Source of the DNA: CAYSCW01 sp964429795
Lineage (GTDB): Bacteria > Acidobacteriota > Aminicenantia > Aminicenantales > Aminicenantaceae
DNA: 64,000 nt
Direction: 5' to 3'
Assembly (NCBI GenBank): GCA_964429795.1
Contig: CAYSCW010000007.1
Span: 32,011 to 96,010, forward strand
Part shown: piece after piece, positions 8,315 through 16,390 of the stretch
Layout of the letters: each line of letters begins with the position of its first letter
How positions within the stretch are numbered: position 1 is the first letter of the stretch
Notes under the pieces: generated by a model
What the model was told of the DNA's origin: nothing
Database searches by the model: none
Seen by the model: the letters and a program-made list of their open reading frames with translations, nothing else
Translations under genes and position numbers: made by a program

Positions 8315-10402
8315 ATGTATGCATCACATTTCAACAAGCGATGGATGTTCTTTTGGCTGGTTTTGATTCTTCTTTGCCTGCCCCTTCAGGCGCAGTCTTT
8401 TTCCCTCGAGAACATCATGAATTATGCCTTCCCTTCGGATCTGGTAGCTTCTCCCCAGGGAGATCTTGTGGCTTGGGTTTTTAACTGGCAGGGAAAGAGG
8501 AACATCTGGATGGCTAGGGGTCCTGAATACAAGGTCCAGCAGCTCACCCGCTATTCAGAGGATGATGGTCAGGAGGTTGGCCAATTGGCCTTTAATTTTG
8601 AGGGCACCGTCATCATCTACGTCAGAGGCGGATCCTCGAACAGAGCCGGTGAATACCCTAATCCTACCTCTGATCCTGTCGGAGCAGAGCAGGCTGTATG
8701 GGCTGTGAAGGTCGAGGGAGGAGATCCGTGGCGAATCGGGGAAGGAAGCAGTCCCGCCCCCTCTCCTGTGGAAAATGTTGTGGTATATTCATTGAAAGGA
8801 CAGATCCATCTGGCTGCCCTCGAGGAAGAGACAAAGCCCAAACCATTGTTTAAAGCACGGGGAAGAAACCGGATGCCTACCTGGTCTCCTGATGGGACAA
8901 AATTGGCTTTTGTCAGCTATCGCGAAGACCACAGCTTTATCGGCATCTATGATATCCAGGAAAAATCGATTAGCTGGATTTCTCCTTCGGTGGACAGGGA
9001 CGGATATCCGGTCTGGTCCCCCTGCGGCAAGTATCTTGCTTTTATTCGCTTTCCAGGGACAGGGTCTGATTCCTTCAGGGAAGGAGATAAGTTCTGGCTG
9101 ATGGTGGCAGATGTAGAGAGCGGCCAAGCCCAGGTACTCTGGGAGTGTCCAAACAGTACCGGAGGCTTCTCCCAGTATTATCCGGCTAAGACTCTCCGCT
9201 GGGCCGCTGATGGCTACCTGGTTTTTTACTCGGAGCACGAGAAATGGATGCATCTCTATTCCATATCTATCAAGAATAAAAAGCTCATCTCCCTGACGCC
9301 AGGAGAATATGAGGTGGAAAACAGCTTCCTCTCTTGGGATGGAAAAATGATAATTTTCAACTCCAACTCCCAGGATATCGATCGTCGTCATCTCTGGTCG
9401 GTGTCTGTAACCGGAGGGGATACCGAACTGCTGACCCCTGGGAAAGACATCGAATGGGCACCTGTTTTGACCGTTGGAAGCAAAGACCTTGTGTTTTTGT
9501 GCTCCACTGCCTTCCAACCCGCGGCTCCTGCCGTTATAAAATACGGTGGGAAGGAAAAAAGACTCATCGCCCCAGAGATGATTCCTGAAGCGTTTCCTAT
9601 GAAAGATCTGGTTGAGCCTCAACAGGTCATCTTCAAAGCTCCGGATGGACTCAAAATTCATGGTCAGCTTTTCCTTCCCAAAGGAGCAAAAGCGGGCGAT
9701 AAGCGTCCAGCCGTTATTTTCATGCATGGTGGGCCCATTCGCCAGATGCTTCTGGGGTGGCATATGCGTGGGTATTACCATAATGCCTATGCACTGAATC
9801 AATATATGACTCATAAAGGCTATGTGGTTCTCTCCGTTAATTATCGTTCTGGAATAGGTTACGGGTATGATTTCCGTACTGCCCCTAAGCAAGGCCCGAG
9901 AGGAGCTTCAGAATACCAGGATATCGTGGCTGCAGGAAGGTACTTGCAAAACCGCCCAGAAGTCGATCCCAACAGGATTGGCCTCTGGGGAGGTTCTTAT
10001 GGAGGCTATCTGACGGCTTTGGGGTTGGCTCGTGATTCAGAGCTCTTTGCTGCTGGCGTGGATTTGCACGGCGTTCATGATTGGTCGCTTCGCGCTCGAA
10101 GACGAGACGGAGGAGGATGGGATATTCGAGGCGAAGATTTAATGAGCCAGGCGTATCAATCTTCTCCTGTAGCTGATGTCGATTTCTGGACATCTCCAGT
10201 CCTTTTTATCCACGGAGACGATGACCGCAACGTGGATTTTGTCCAAACAACAGATATGGTCCAGAGACTCAGAAAACTGGGAAAGGCTCATGTGGAGCTA
10301 CTTATCATACCTGATGAAGTGCACGGATTCCTCCTGCACAGGATATGGCTTAATGTCTACAAGGCAGCAGCAGACTTTTTTGACCGCTTCCTGAAACAGT
10401 GA
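8315..10402 (+). CDS. S9-family prolyl oligopeptidase/acylaminoacyl-peptidase, secreted
   Basis: This 695-residue serine peptidase has a signal peptide (about 1-27), a beta-propeller of TolB/WD40-like blades (about 35-400, repeated SPDGTKLAF-type turns) and an alpha/beta-hydrolase domain. The catalytic triad is visible: S561 in GGSYGGY, D637 in HGDDDRNV and H670 in DEVHGF; HGGP before the nucleophile supplies the oxyanion loop. The propeller restricts substrates to short peptides. AGGAGG lies 7 bases before ATG. Together with the receptor upstream and the tricorn and M14 genes further on, it suggests extracytoplasmic peptide degradation. A TAAAAT box at 8278 could be its -10 element. Confidence 0.92.
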   Translation: MYASHFNKRWMFFWLVLILLCLPLQAQSFSLENIMNYAFPSDLVASPQGDLVAWVFNWQGKRNIWMARGPEYKVQQLTRYSEDDGQEVGQLAFNFEGTVIIYVRGGSSNRAGEYPNPTSDPVGAEQAVWAVKVEGGDPWRIGEGSSPAPSPVENVVVYSLKGQIHLAALEEETKPKPLFKARGRNRMPTWSPDGTKLAFVSYREDHSFIGIYDIQEKSISWISPSVDRDGYPVWSPCGKYLAFIRFPGTGSDSFREGDKFWLMVADVESGQAQVLWECPNSTGGFSQYYPAKTLRWAADGYLVFYSEHEKWMHLYSISIKNKKLISLTPGEYEVENSFLSWDGKMIIFNSNSQDIDRRHLWSVSVTGGDTELLTPGKDIEWAPVLTVGSKDLVFLCSTAFQPAAPAVIKYGGKEKRLIAPEMIPEAFPMKDLVEPQQVIFKAPDGLKIHGQLFLPKGAKAGDKRPAVIFMHGGPIRQMLLGWHMRGYYHNAYALNQYMTHKGYVVLSVNYRSGIGYGYDFRTAPKQGPRGASEYQDIVAAGRYLQNRPEVDPNRIGLWGGSYGGYLTALGLARDSELFAAGVDLHGVHDWSLRARRRDGGGWDIRGEDLMSQAYQSSPVADVDFWTSPVLFIHGDDDRNVDFVQTTDMVQRLRKLGKAHVELLIIPDEVHGFLLHRIWLNVYKAAADFFDRFLKQ

Positions 10403-10418
10403 TGTGATATCGTTAAAC

Positions 10419-10787
10419 CTAAAATGCGTTTTTAAAATGCCGTATGATATATTCACCTCTATCCGCTTTTATTAAGGAGAGAACATCGAAGCGGCACTCC
10501 ACCTCCATGATTTTATGAAGAGCAAGAAAGCCCTGGGCAATCTTTCTGATCTGTTTCTGCTTAGCTGGAGTGACTGATTCTTCTGGAGAGTAAAATTCCC
10601 GGCTCCTCCTGGTTTTCACCTCTACAAAGACCAAAGTGGCTTTGTCATAGGCGATGATATCGATCTCTCCTCTAAACAGACGGAATCCTTGAGCCACGAT
10701 TCTGAATTTTTTTCTCTCCAGATAATGCAAGGCAGCTTCCTCACCACACCGACCGAGACTGTAAGCAGACTGTGGGTCCTCTTTCAT
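10419..10787 (-). CDS. YraN family (UPF0102) putative endonuclease
   Basis: A 122-residue protein with the restriction-endonuclease-like core of UPF0102: GEEAALHYLERKKF, then FRGEIDIIAYD and VFVEVKTRR, supplying the E-D-ExK metal-binding set. The family is very widespread and its role in DNA repair or recombination is not settled. It is read in the same direction as cysS, 74 bases downstream of it, so it is probably co-transcribed. It converges with the S9 peptidase gene with 16 bases between. Confidence 0.9.
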   Translation of the reverse strand: MKEDPQSAYSLGRCGEEAALHYLERKKFRIVAQGFRLFRGEIDIIAYDKATLVFVEVKTRRSREFYSPEESVTPAKQKQIRKIAQGFLALHKIMEVECRFDVLSLIKADRGEYIIRHFKNAF

Positions 10788-10861
10788 GAGAAAGTCCTTC
10801 CCTCAACTTTATGACGTTGAGAAAGGCTTAATTAACTCAGCTTACTCTACTAATGAATCTC

Positions 10862-12259
10862 TTATTTTTTTATCCTCTTCCACCGCACACCATTTTTTGT
10901 GTCTTCGAGGATGAAGCCTTCCTTAAGAAGCTCATCGCGGATTCTATCGGCCGATTCATAGTTTTTATCCTGGCGTGCTCTTTCTCTCTCTCCGATTTTT
11001 TCCCGGATTTTCGCGGGCAATTCCTTCTCCTTCTCTGGAGGAAAAACTCCCAAAATTTCATCCACGAATTGCACCAAAGAGATGGTCTCTTCGGCGTCTT
11101 GCTTGGAAACTTTTTCCTTGGAGATCAGGATGTTTACTTTTCTGATCATTCCGAAGAAAGTAGACAATGCCGCCGAGATATTCAGGTCGTCGCTCAGAGA
11201 GTTGACAAATCTTTGCTTGGTCTTCTCCAGTAGGCGGGAGATATTTTTGTTTCTTCCTTCCTTAAAGGGATGGTTTTTCAGTTCGAAGACAAAGTCTTTG
11301 ATCCTTCGCAGTGAGGCTTCAGCTTGATCGAGTGCGGAAAAGGTGAAATTGAGCATTTTTCGGTAGTTGGTGGAGAGGAGAAGAAAGCGGAGAGCCATGG
11401 GGTCAATATTTCTGCGGAGCAGATCTCTGAGGGTGAAGAAATTTCCCTTAGACTTGGACATTTTCTCCCCCTCAACGATGAGGTGGCGGCAGTGGAGCCA
11501 GTAATTGACAAATTTTTTTCCAGAATAAGCTTCAGACTGGGCAATTTCGTTTTCGTGGTGAGGAAAAATGTTGTCCACACCTCCACAGTGAATATCGAAG
11601 TGCAGGCCCAGATACTTGGAGCTCATTACAGAGCATTCGATATGCCAGCCTGGCCTGCCCTCACCGATCTCTGTCGACCAGAAAGGTTCTCTCTCCTTTC
11701 GTTTTTTCCACAGAGCAAAATCCTGAGCATGCTCTTTTTTATATTCGTCGGACTCGATTCGTTGACCGGGCTTGAGTTTTTGAAGATTGATTTTTGAGAG
11801 CCTGCCATATTCTGGAAATTTAGAGATGTTATAGTAAACAGAGCCATCTTTCTCGTAGGCATAACCTTTTCCGAGAAGTCCTTTGATCCATTCAACCATA
11901 TCAGGAATATGCTCTGTGGCCCTGGGATAATAATCGGCTTTCAGGATGTTTAAAACTTCGATATCTTCGAAGAAGGCGTGGATGTATTTTTGGGTGTATT
12001 CAGAAAGACTTACATCCTGCTCATGGGCACCTTTTATGGTCTTGTCGTCCACATCTGTGATGTTCATCACGTGAGTCACTTTGTAGTCAAGAGCAAGGAG
12101 GAATCTTTTCAGGAGGTCTTCAAAAATATAAGCCCGAAAATTACCGATATGGGCATAGTCGTAGACTGTAGGTCCACAGGTGTAGAGCCGGACTTCCCCG
12201 GGCCTTATGGTGTGAAAAGGCTCTTTTTTCCCGCTCAGAGTGTTGTGGAATCGGATCAT
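10862..12259 (-). CDS. cysS: Cysteinyl-tRNA synthetase
   Basis: A 465-residue class I synthetase charging tRNA-Cys. The N-terminus MIRFHNTLSGKKEPF is the standard start of the family. Zinc ligands and signature motifs are present: CGPTVYD, HIGN-type HIGH motif in YAHIGNFRAY, HIECSVM, HHENEIAQ, and the KMSKS loop EKMSKSKGNF. The C-terminal DALR-like and anticodon-binding regions follow. There is no Shine-Dalgarno sequence before the ATG and a -10 like box ends about ten bases upstream, suggesting a leaderless transcript. It diverges from the lysine-catabolism pair and precedes the YraN gene. Confidence 0.96.
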   Translation of the reverse strand: MIRFHNTLSGKKEPFHTIRPGEVRLYTCGPTVYDYAHIGNFRAYIFEDLLKRFLLALDYKVTHVMNITDVDDKTIKGAHEQDVSLSEYTQKYIHAFFEDIEVLNILKADYYPRATEHIPDMVEWIKGLLGKGYAYEKDGSVYYNISKFPEYGRLSKINLQKLKPGQRIESDEYKKEHAQDFALWKKRKEREPFWSTEIGEGRPGWHIECSVMSSKYLGLHFDIHCGGVDNIFPHHENEIAQSEAYSGKKFVNYWLHCRHLIVEGEKMSKSKGNFFTLRDLLRRNIDPMALRFLLLSTNYRKMLNFTFSALDQAEASLRRIKDFVFELKNHPFKEGRNKNISRLLEKTKQRFVNSLSDDLNISAALSTFFGMIRKVNILISKEKVSKQDAEETISLVQFVDEILGVFPPEKEKELPAKIREKIGERERARQDKNYESADRIRDELLKEGFILEDTKNGVRWKRIKK

Positions 12260-12267
12260 GAGAGCAT

Positions 12268-12297
12268 ATTATTAAAAATATCAAACAATCGAGTCAA
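12268..12297 (-). promoter_or_regulatory. Promoter of cysS, close to the start codon
   Basis: On the minus strand TTGACT (12297-12292), a spacer of 17-18 bases and TAATAA/AATAAT (12274-12268) precede the cysS ATG at 12259. The predicted transcript start would lie only a few bases before the ATG, matching the absence of a ribosome-binding site. Confidence 0.5.
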
Positions 12298-12324
12298 CTC
12301 TTTTGAGGACTAAAAGGGATTAAA

Positions 12325-12353
12325 TTGACCATGGAAAAAATTTGTGCCATAAT
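12325..12353 (+). promoter_or_regulatory. Promoter of the lysine-ketoglutarate reductase gene
   Basis: TTGACC at 12325-12330, an exact 17-base spacer and CATAAT at 12348-12353, followed by a 26-base leader to the ATG at 12380. It is back to back with the cysS promoter, so the 120-base region serves both directions. Confidence 0.65.
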
Positions 12354-12379
12354 CCCTTACCCTGATAGGAAGCGTTGAG

Positions 12380-13696
12380 ATGAAAAAGCATATCGGTATC
12401 CGAAGAGAAGACAAAAACCAGTGGGAAAGACGTGTGCCTTTGATTCCAACTCATGTGAGAGAGCTTATCCAGAATCATCCTTTGGACATTTCACTTCAGC
12501 CCTCCGCTATTCGTGTTTTTCCTGACAGCGATTATGAGCGGGAGGGCGCCAAAGTTGAGGAAGACCTCTCATCATGTTCTGTCATTTTTGCTGTGAAGGA
12601 AATTCCTCTCTCTTTCTTTGAAAAGGGAAAGGTTTATGTCTTTTTCTCTCACACCACCAAGGGGCAGCCGCATAACATGCCCATGTTGAAGAGAATGATC
12701 GATCAGGAATGTACACTGATCGACTATGAAAAAATCATTGATGATAAGGGGAGAAGGCTTCTGTTCTTCGGGAAACAAGCCGGTCAGGCAGGAATGATCG
12801 ATACCCTGTGGGCATTGGGCAAGCGATTACTTCAGAAGGGGAGAAAAACTCCTTTTGTGGGGATTCAGCAGGCCCACAGATACGAAAGCTTGGTTGAAGT
12901 CAGGGAAGAAGTTAAGAAGGTCGGATGGACCATTGCCCAGCAAGGTCTTGACCCCTCGCTTATTCCACTGGTTTTTGGATTTGCTGGCTACGGCCATGTC
13001 TCACAAGGAGCTCAAGATGTATTCGACCTGTTGCCCTTTGAGGAGATTAACTCGGAGAAACTCTTTGCATTTTTCGAAGAGAGGAATTTTCTCGCCAACA
13101 GAGTCTACAAGGTTGTGTTCAAAGAGCAGCATATGGTCAAGTCCCGATCTTCAGATCAAAAGTTTGAACTTCTGGACTACTATGGTCATCCGCAAAAATA
13201 CACATCTGTCTTTGAATCCTATCTTCCTTACTTAACAGTCCTTATGAATTGTATCTATTGGACTCCGCGTTATCCGAGATTGGTGACCAAGAAATTTCTT
13301 AGGAGAACCTGGGAGACAGAGGATCTGCCCCGTCTTCGGGTCATCGGCGACATTTCCTGCGATGTGGAAGGATCCGTGGAGTGTACGGTCCATGTCACAA
13401 ATCCTGGGAATCCCGTCTTTGTTTACGATCCTATAACGGGTAAGGTTACTGATGGGTTTGAGGGGAGGGGAGTGGTGGTTATGGCTGTTGATAACCTTCC
13501 TGCCGAGATATCTTTGGAATCATCTTTGGCTTTCAGCCAGGCATTAAAGCTGTTTGTTCCTTCTATTGCCCGAGCAGATTTTTCAGGGGATTTGGCTCAT
13601 TGCTCCCTCCCGGCTTCTGTTAAGAGAGCGGTCATCCTCTACCGAGGAGAATTCACCTCTGATTACCAATATATGAAAAAATTTATTAAACCATAA
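12380..13696 (+). CDS. Lysine-ketoglutarate reductase (saccharopine-forming), AASS LKR-type
   Basis: This 438-residue enzyme condenses L-lysine with 2-oxoglutarate to saccharopine. It resembles the N-terminal half of the animal/plant bifunctional alpha-aminoadipic semialdehyde synthase rather than fungal Lys1. Matching segments are IGIRREDKNQWERR, YVFFSHTTKGQ, LIDYEKIIDDKGRR, FGKQAGQAGM, VFGFAGYGHVSQGAQ, PYLTVLMNCIYW and VDNLPAEIS. The fold is an alanine-dehydrogenase-like N-domain plus a NAD(P)-binding domain. The next gene, 12 bases on, encodes the partner activity. Together they form the first two steps of lysine degradation via saccharopine. A biosynthetic direction is possible but less likely with this subtype. 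Confidence 0.88.
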   Translation: MKKHIGIRREDKNQWERRVPLIPTHVRELIQNHPLDISLQPSAIRVFPDSDYEREGAKVEEDLSSCSVIFAVKEIPLSFFEKGKVYVFFSHTTKGQPHNMPMLKRMIDQECTLIDYEKIIDDKGRRLLFFGKQAGQAGMIDTLWALGKRLLQKGRKTPFVGIQQAHRYESLVEVREEVKKVGWTIAQQGLDPSLIPLVFGFAGYGHVSQGAQDVFDLLPFEEINSEKLFAFFEERNFLANRVYKVVFKEQHMVKSRSSDQKFELLDYYGHPQKYTSVFESYLPYLTVLMNCIYWTPRYPRLVTKKFLRRTWETEDLPRLRVIGDISCDVEGSVECTVHVTNPGNPVFVYDPITGKVTDGFEGRGVVVMAVDNLPAEISLESSLAFSQALKLFVPSIARADFSGDLAHCSLPASVKRAVILYRGEFTSDYQYMKKFIKP

Positions 13697-13708
13697 AGGA
13701 GTTACAAG

Positions 13709-15034
13709 ATGAGTAAAGTATTGATTCTTGGCGCAGGCCTGGTGGCCAGACCTTTAGTGCGCTACCTCCTTGAACAGCCGGATTTTGAAGTGGAAGTAGC
13801 CAGCCGTACAGTAAGTAAAGCCGTAAAACTCATAGATGGCCATCCCAAAGGAGTAGCCAGGGAACTTAACTTAAAGAATGAAGAAGGGCTTAGATCGGAA
13901 ATCGGAAATGCCGATATAGTCATCAGCATGGTGCCCTATTCCTTTCATCCTAAGGTTGCCAAATACTGCATAGACTACAAAAAGCACATGGTGACCACTT
14001 CCTATGTCAGCGAGGTGATGAAGAACTTGGATGGCGAAGCCAAAAGGGCAGAAATCATCATCTTGAATGAGTTGGGGCTGGATCCAGGGATCGATCACAT
14101 GGAAGCCATGAGGATTGTCAACGAGGTGGAAGAGAAAGGAGGAGAGATTATAAGTTTCACTTCTTATTGTGGTGGTTTGCCCGCACCCGAGGCAAACACT
14201 AACCCCTTTGGCTATAAATTCTCTTGGAGCCCGATAGGCGTATTGCTGGCCGGAAAAAACTCGTCCCGTTTCCTCAAAGACGGCGAGGAGATATTCATCC
14301 CACCTGAAAACCTGTTTGCTCATTATGAGCTGATTCCCATCGAGGGGTTGGGCGAATTCGAAGGATATCCAAACCGCGATTCCATTCCTTATATCGATCT
14401 CTACGGTATCCATTCCACAAAAGCTATGCTCCGGGGGACGCTCCGGAACAAAGGCTGGTGCTCAACCATGAAAAAAGTAGGGGAACTGGGCCTTCTGAAT
14501 GAGAGAGAACAGGATTGGACAGGAATGACCTTCAAGGATTTTCTGAGAACTCTGATGAGTGAACCTCCAGAGAAAGATGTGAAGAAAGCCCTTGGATCTT
14601 ATCTCACCATCGAGGAGGATTCGGATATTATCAAAAGATTCGAATGGCTCGGCCTTCTCAGCGATGAGCCCCTTCCTTTGGAGAAAGGATCTCCCCTACA
14701 GATACTTGCTGCAGTGATGTTAGAAAAGCTTCAGTATGAGGAAGGCGAAAGGGATATGATCATCCTCCAGCACACTTTCATTGCTTCCTATCAGGATGGC
14801 AAAAGGGAAAAAATAACCTCAACCCTTATTGATTTCGGCGTCCCTGACGGAGATTCTTCTATGGCCAGAACAGTGGGACTTCCTGCAGCTATCGGAACGC
14901 GTCTCATCTTGGAAGGAAAGATTAGGCGAGCCGGAGTCCACATCCCTATTACTCCTGAGATTTATGAGCCCGTCCTCAAGGAGCTTAAAGATTTGGGCAT
15001 CGCCTTCAAAGAGAAGAGAGAAGAGGTTTCATAA
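13709..15034 (+). CDS. Saccharopine dehydrogenase (glutamate-forming), AASS SDH-type
   Basis: This 441-residue NAD(P) enzyme oxidises saccharopine to glutamate and 2-aminoadipate 6-semialdehyde. The Rossmann start is KVLILGAGLVARPL. Further family segments are DIVISMVPYSFHP, NELGLDPGIDHMEAM, SYCGGLPAPEAN, GYKFSWSPIGVLL, LEGYPNRDS (here FEGYPNRDS) and LRGTLRNKGW. These match the C-terminal half of animal and plant AASS. An AAGGAG site precedes the ATG. The pair is a split version of a protein that is one chain in eukaryotes. No aminoadipate-semialdehyde dehydrogenase is visible nearby, so the next pathway step must be elsewhere. Confidence 0.92.
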   Translation: MSKVLILGAGLVARPLVRYLLEQPDFEVEVASRTVSKAVKLIDGHPKGVARELNLKNEEGLRSEIGNADIVISMVPYSFHPKVAKYCIDYKKHMVTTSYVSEVMKNLDGEAKRAEIIILNELGLDPGIDHMEAMRIVNEVEEKGGEIISFTSYCGGLPAPEANTNPFGYKFSWSPIGVLLAGKNSSRFLKDGEEIFIPPENLFAHYELIPIEGLGEFEGYPNRDSIPYIDLYGIHSTKAMLRGTLRNKGWCSTMKKVGELGLLNEREQDWTGMTFKDFLRTLMSEPPEKDVKKALGSYLTIEEDSDIIKRFEWLGLLSDEPLPLEKGSPLQILAAVMLEKLQYEEGERDMIILQHTFIASYQDGKREKITSTLIDFGVPDGDSSMARTVGLPAAIGTRLILEGKIRRAGVHIPITPEIYEPVLKELKDLGIAFKEKREEVS

Positions 15035-15105
15035 AAGACCGCTTAGAACATTCCCAAAAACATTATTACAAAGGTATAAGAAAAAAGATTTTTTCCTTCC
15101 ACTGG

Positions 15106-15171
15106 ATTTCCGTGATAGCTAATAAAAGCGATTGTATAAAATATCTTCACTCATCACGGGAATGGAAATGC
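15106..15171. repeat. Repeat remnant, copy 3 (T ends only, core deleted)
   Basis: ATTTCCGTGATAGCTAA at 15106-15122 and TCACTCATCACGGGAATGG near 15149-15166 are the left and right T ends of the family with the K core missing. The tail continues GAAATGCTA..TTAAAGAT into the promoter of the MEMO gene. It looks like an internally deleted copy. Confidence 0.55.
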
Positions 15172-15191
15172 TACTCTTTTAACTTAAAGAT

Positions 15192-15220
15192 TTGACAAAG
15201 CCTGGGCCCCATCCTATTCT
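15192..15220 (+). promoter_or_regulatory. Promoter of the MEMO-family gene
   Basis: TTGACA at 15192-15197, a 17-base spacer and TATTCT at 15215-15220. It lies directly after the repeat remnant. The spacing from the repeat's CATCAC motif to TTGACA (34 bases) is the same as in the copy before 31844. Confidence 0.65.
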
Positions 15221-15238
15221 TACTTTAAGGAGGAGAAA

Positions 15239-16045
15239 GTGAGAAGAAAGGCTGCTGTAGCTGGCTACTTCTACCCCCGGAGAGAGAAAGAGCTTAGAGA
15301 AATGATCTCAAAGATGGTTCTCCCCGGCCGAGAAAAGAAGAAGAGCATCTGTGTTGTCTCTCCTCATGCAGGATTCATCTATTCTGGTCATGTGGCGGGA
15401 GCCGTGTTTTCTTCGGTTGATCTTCCGCGTCGATATGTCATATTAGGACCGAGCCACAGGGGTATTCGGTCTCGCTTGGCCATGATGAGAGAAGGAATCT
15501 GGGAGTCTCCTTTTGGGGATGTATCCGTAGATACTCAACTGGCTGACCTTATCAGGAATCACTCTGACTTGATCGAAGAGGATAGCACAGCCCATCTTCA
15601 TGAGCATTCTCTCGAGGTTCAACTCCCCTTCATTCAATACTTCAGAAAGGATATCACCATAGTTCCCATCTGTATTTCCTACGAGGCCGCTTATCAAGAG
15701 CTTGAAGAATTGGGGCGGGCGATCGCTCTGGGCATCAAAGATTCCCACGAGGATGTTTTGATCGTGGCCAGCACAGATATGAGTCATTATGTTGAACAAG
15801 AGGTGGCACGAAAAAAGGATTTTCTTGCCATTGAGAGGATTTTGGATCTTGATGCCAAAGGGCTTTATGATACCGTTGCCCGGGAAAACATAAGCATGTG
15901 CGGTTTCCAGCCCACAGCATCAGCCGTATTTGCCTCCAAAGAACTGGGAGCCAGGAAAGCAGAGCTGGTTAAATACCAGACTTCCGGAGATGTCACAGGG
16001 GACTTTCATGAAGTCGTAGGTTATGCAGGGATCAGAATTCATTAA
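15239..16045 (+). CDS. MEMO1-family protein (AmmeMemoRadiSam system protein B type)
   Basis: A 268-residue protein of the MEMO family, related in fold to class III extradiol dioxygenases. Metal-site regions are visible: SPHAGFIYSG (His), ILGPSHRG (His), EHSLEVQLPFIQ and ASTDMSHY. GTG is the start, six bases after AGGAGG. In many bacteria this protein sits with AMMECR1 and a radical-SAM enzyme, but neither is adjacent here. Bacterial function is unresolved; the human homologue is a redox/metal protein in signalling. It has its own promoter and its neighbours are not evidently connected. Confidence 0.88.
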   Translation: MRRKAAVAGYFYPRREKELREMISKMVLPGREKKKSICVVSPHAGFIYSGHVAGAVFSSVDLPRRYVILGPSHRGIRSRLAMMREGIWESPFGDVSVDTQLADLIRNHSDLIEEDSTAHLHEHSLEVQLPFIQYFRKDITIVPICISYEAAYQELEELGRAIALGIKDSHEDVLIVASTDMSHYVEQEVARKKDFLAIERILDLDAKGLYDTVARENISMCGFQPTASAVFASKELGARKAELVKYQTSGDVTGDFHEVVGYAGIRIH

Positions 16046-16390
16046 TGTCTTTGATGGTTTAAAAGGATGAGGGCTGGGGTCGTCAGTACGCTGATTTTCC
16101 CCAGCCATTACCCCTCTCATATTCCTTTTTATAGCCATCATTTTTTATGTGATTATAACTCCTTTCCTTATTAATAACGATAGGTAGCATGGAGTGCCCT
16201 CCCGCAACGCCCGTAGCGGAAGGGCCCCACTGGGTGATGAATGGAGCGAGGACGGACAGGGGACGCCCCATGACAGGACTCATCATAAAAAAGAGTATGG
16301 CCAGCACAGAAAAATGATGCTTACTCACCCCTTATCTGATTTGACAATATTTTAGGTTTAATGCTATAAGTTTTCTCTGTAGGAGAGAAA
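16046..16390. other. Intergenic region with two hairpins and a repeat fragment
   Basis: This 345-base space has no supported gene. GGCTGGGG (16072-16079) and CCCCAGCC (16099-16106) form a perfect 8-bp stem. The loop and 3' arm (16080-16105) match the Q element at 23 of 26 bases as I align it, so this is a Q fragment. A GC-rich palindrome, about GTGCCCTCCCGC against GCGGAAGGGCCCCAC, lies at 16194-16230. An open frame on the minus strand (16083-16328) reads through these structures and is not convincing as a gene. The hrcA promoter is at the right end. I found no CIRCE element. Confidence 0.5.
16341..16370 (+). promoter_or_regulatory. Promoter of the hrcA-grpE-dnaK-dnaJ operon
   Basis: TTGACA at 16341-16346 and TATAAG at 16365-16370 with 18 bases between, 20 bases before the hrcA GTG. 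A housekeeping-sigma type promoter. No TTAGCACTC-N9-GAGTGCTAA (CIRCE) repeat overlaps it. Confidence 0.65.

Noticed and set aside
8789..9892. Long 367-codon open frame antisense to the S9 peptidase
   Set aside because: It overlaps a strongly supported gene with catalytic motifs on the other strand and shows no family features.
16083..16328. 81-codon frame on the minus strand with a hydrophobic start (MSKHHFSVLAILFFMM)
   Set aside because: It runs through two hairpins and the repeat fragment, lacks homology that I recognise and is antisense to the hrcA promoter region.
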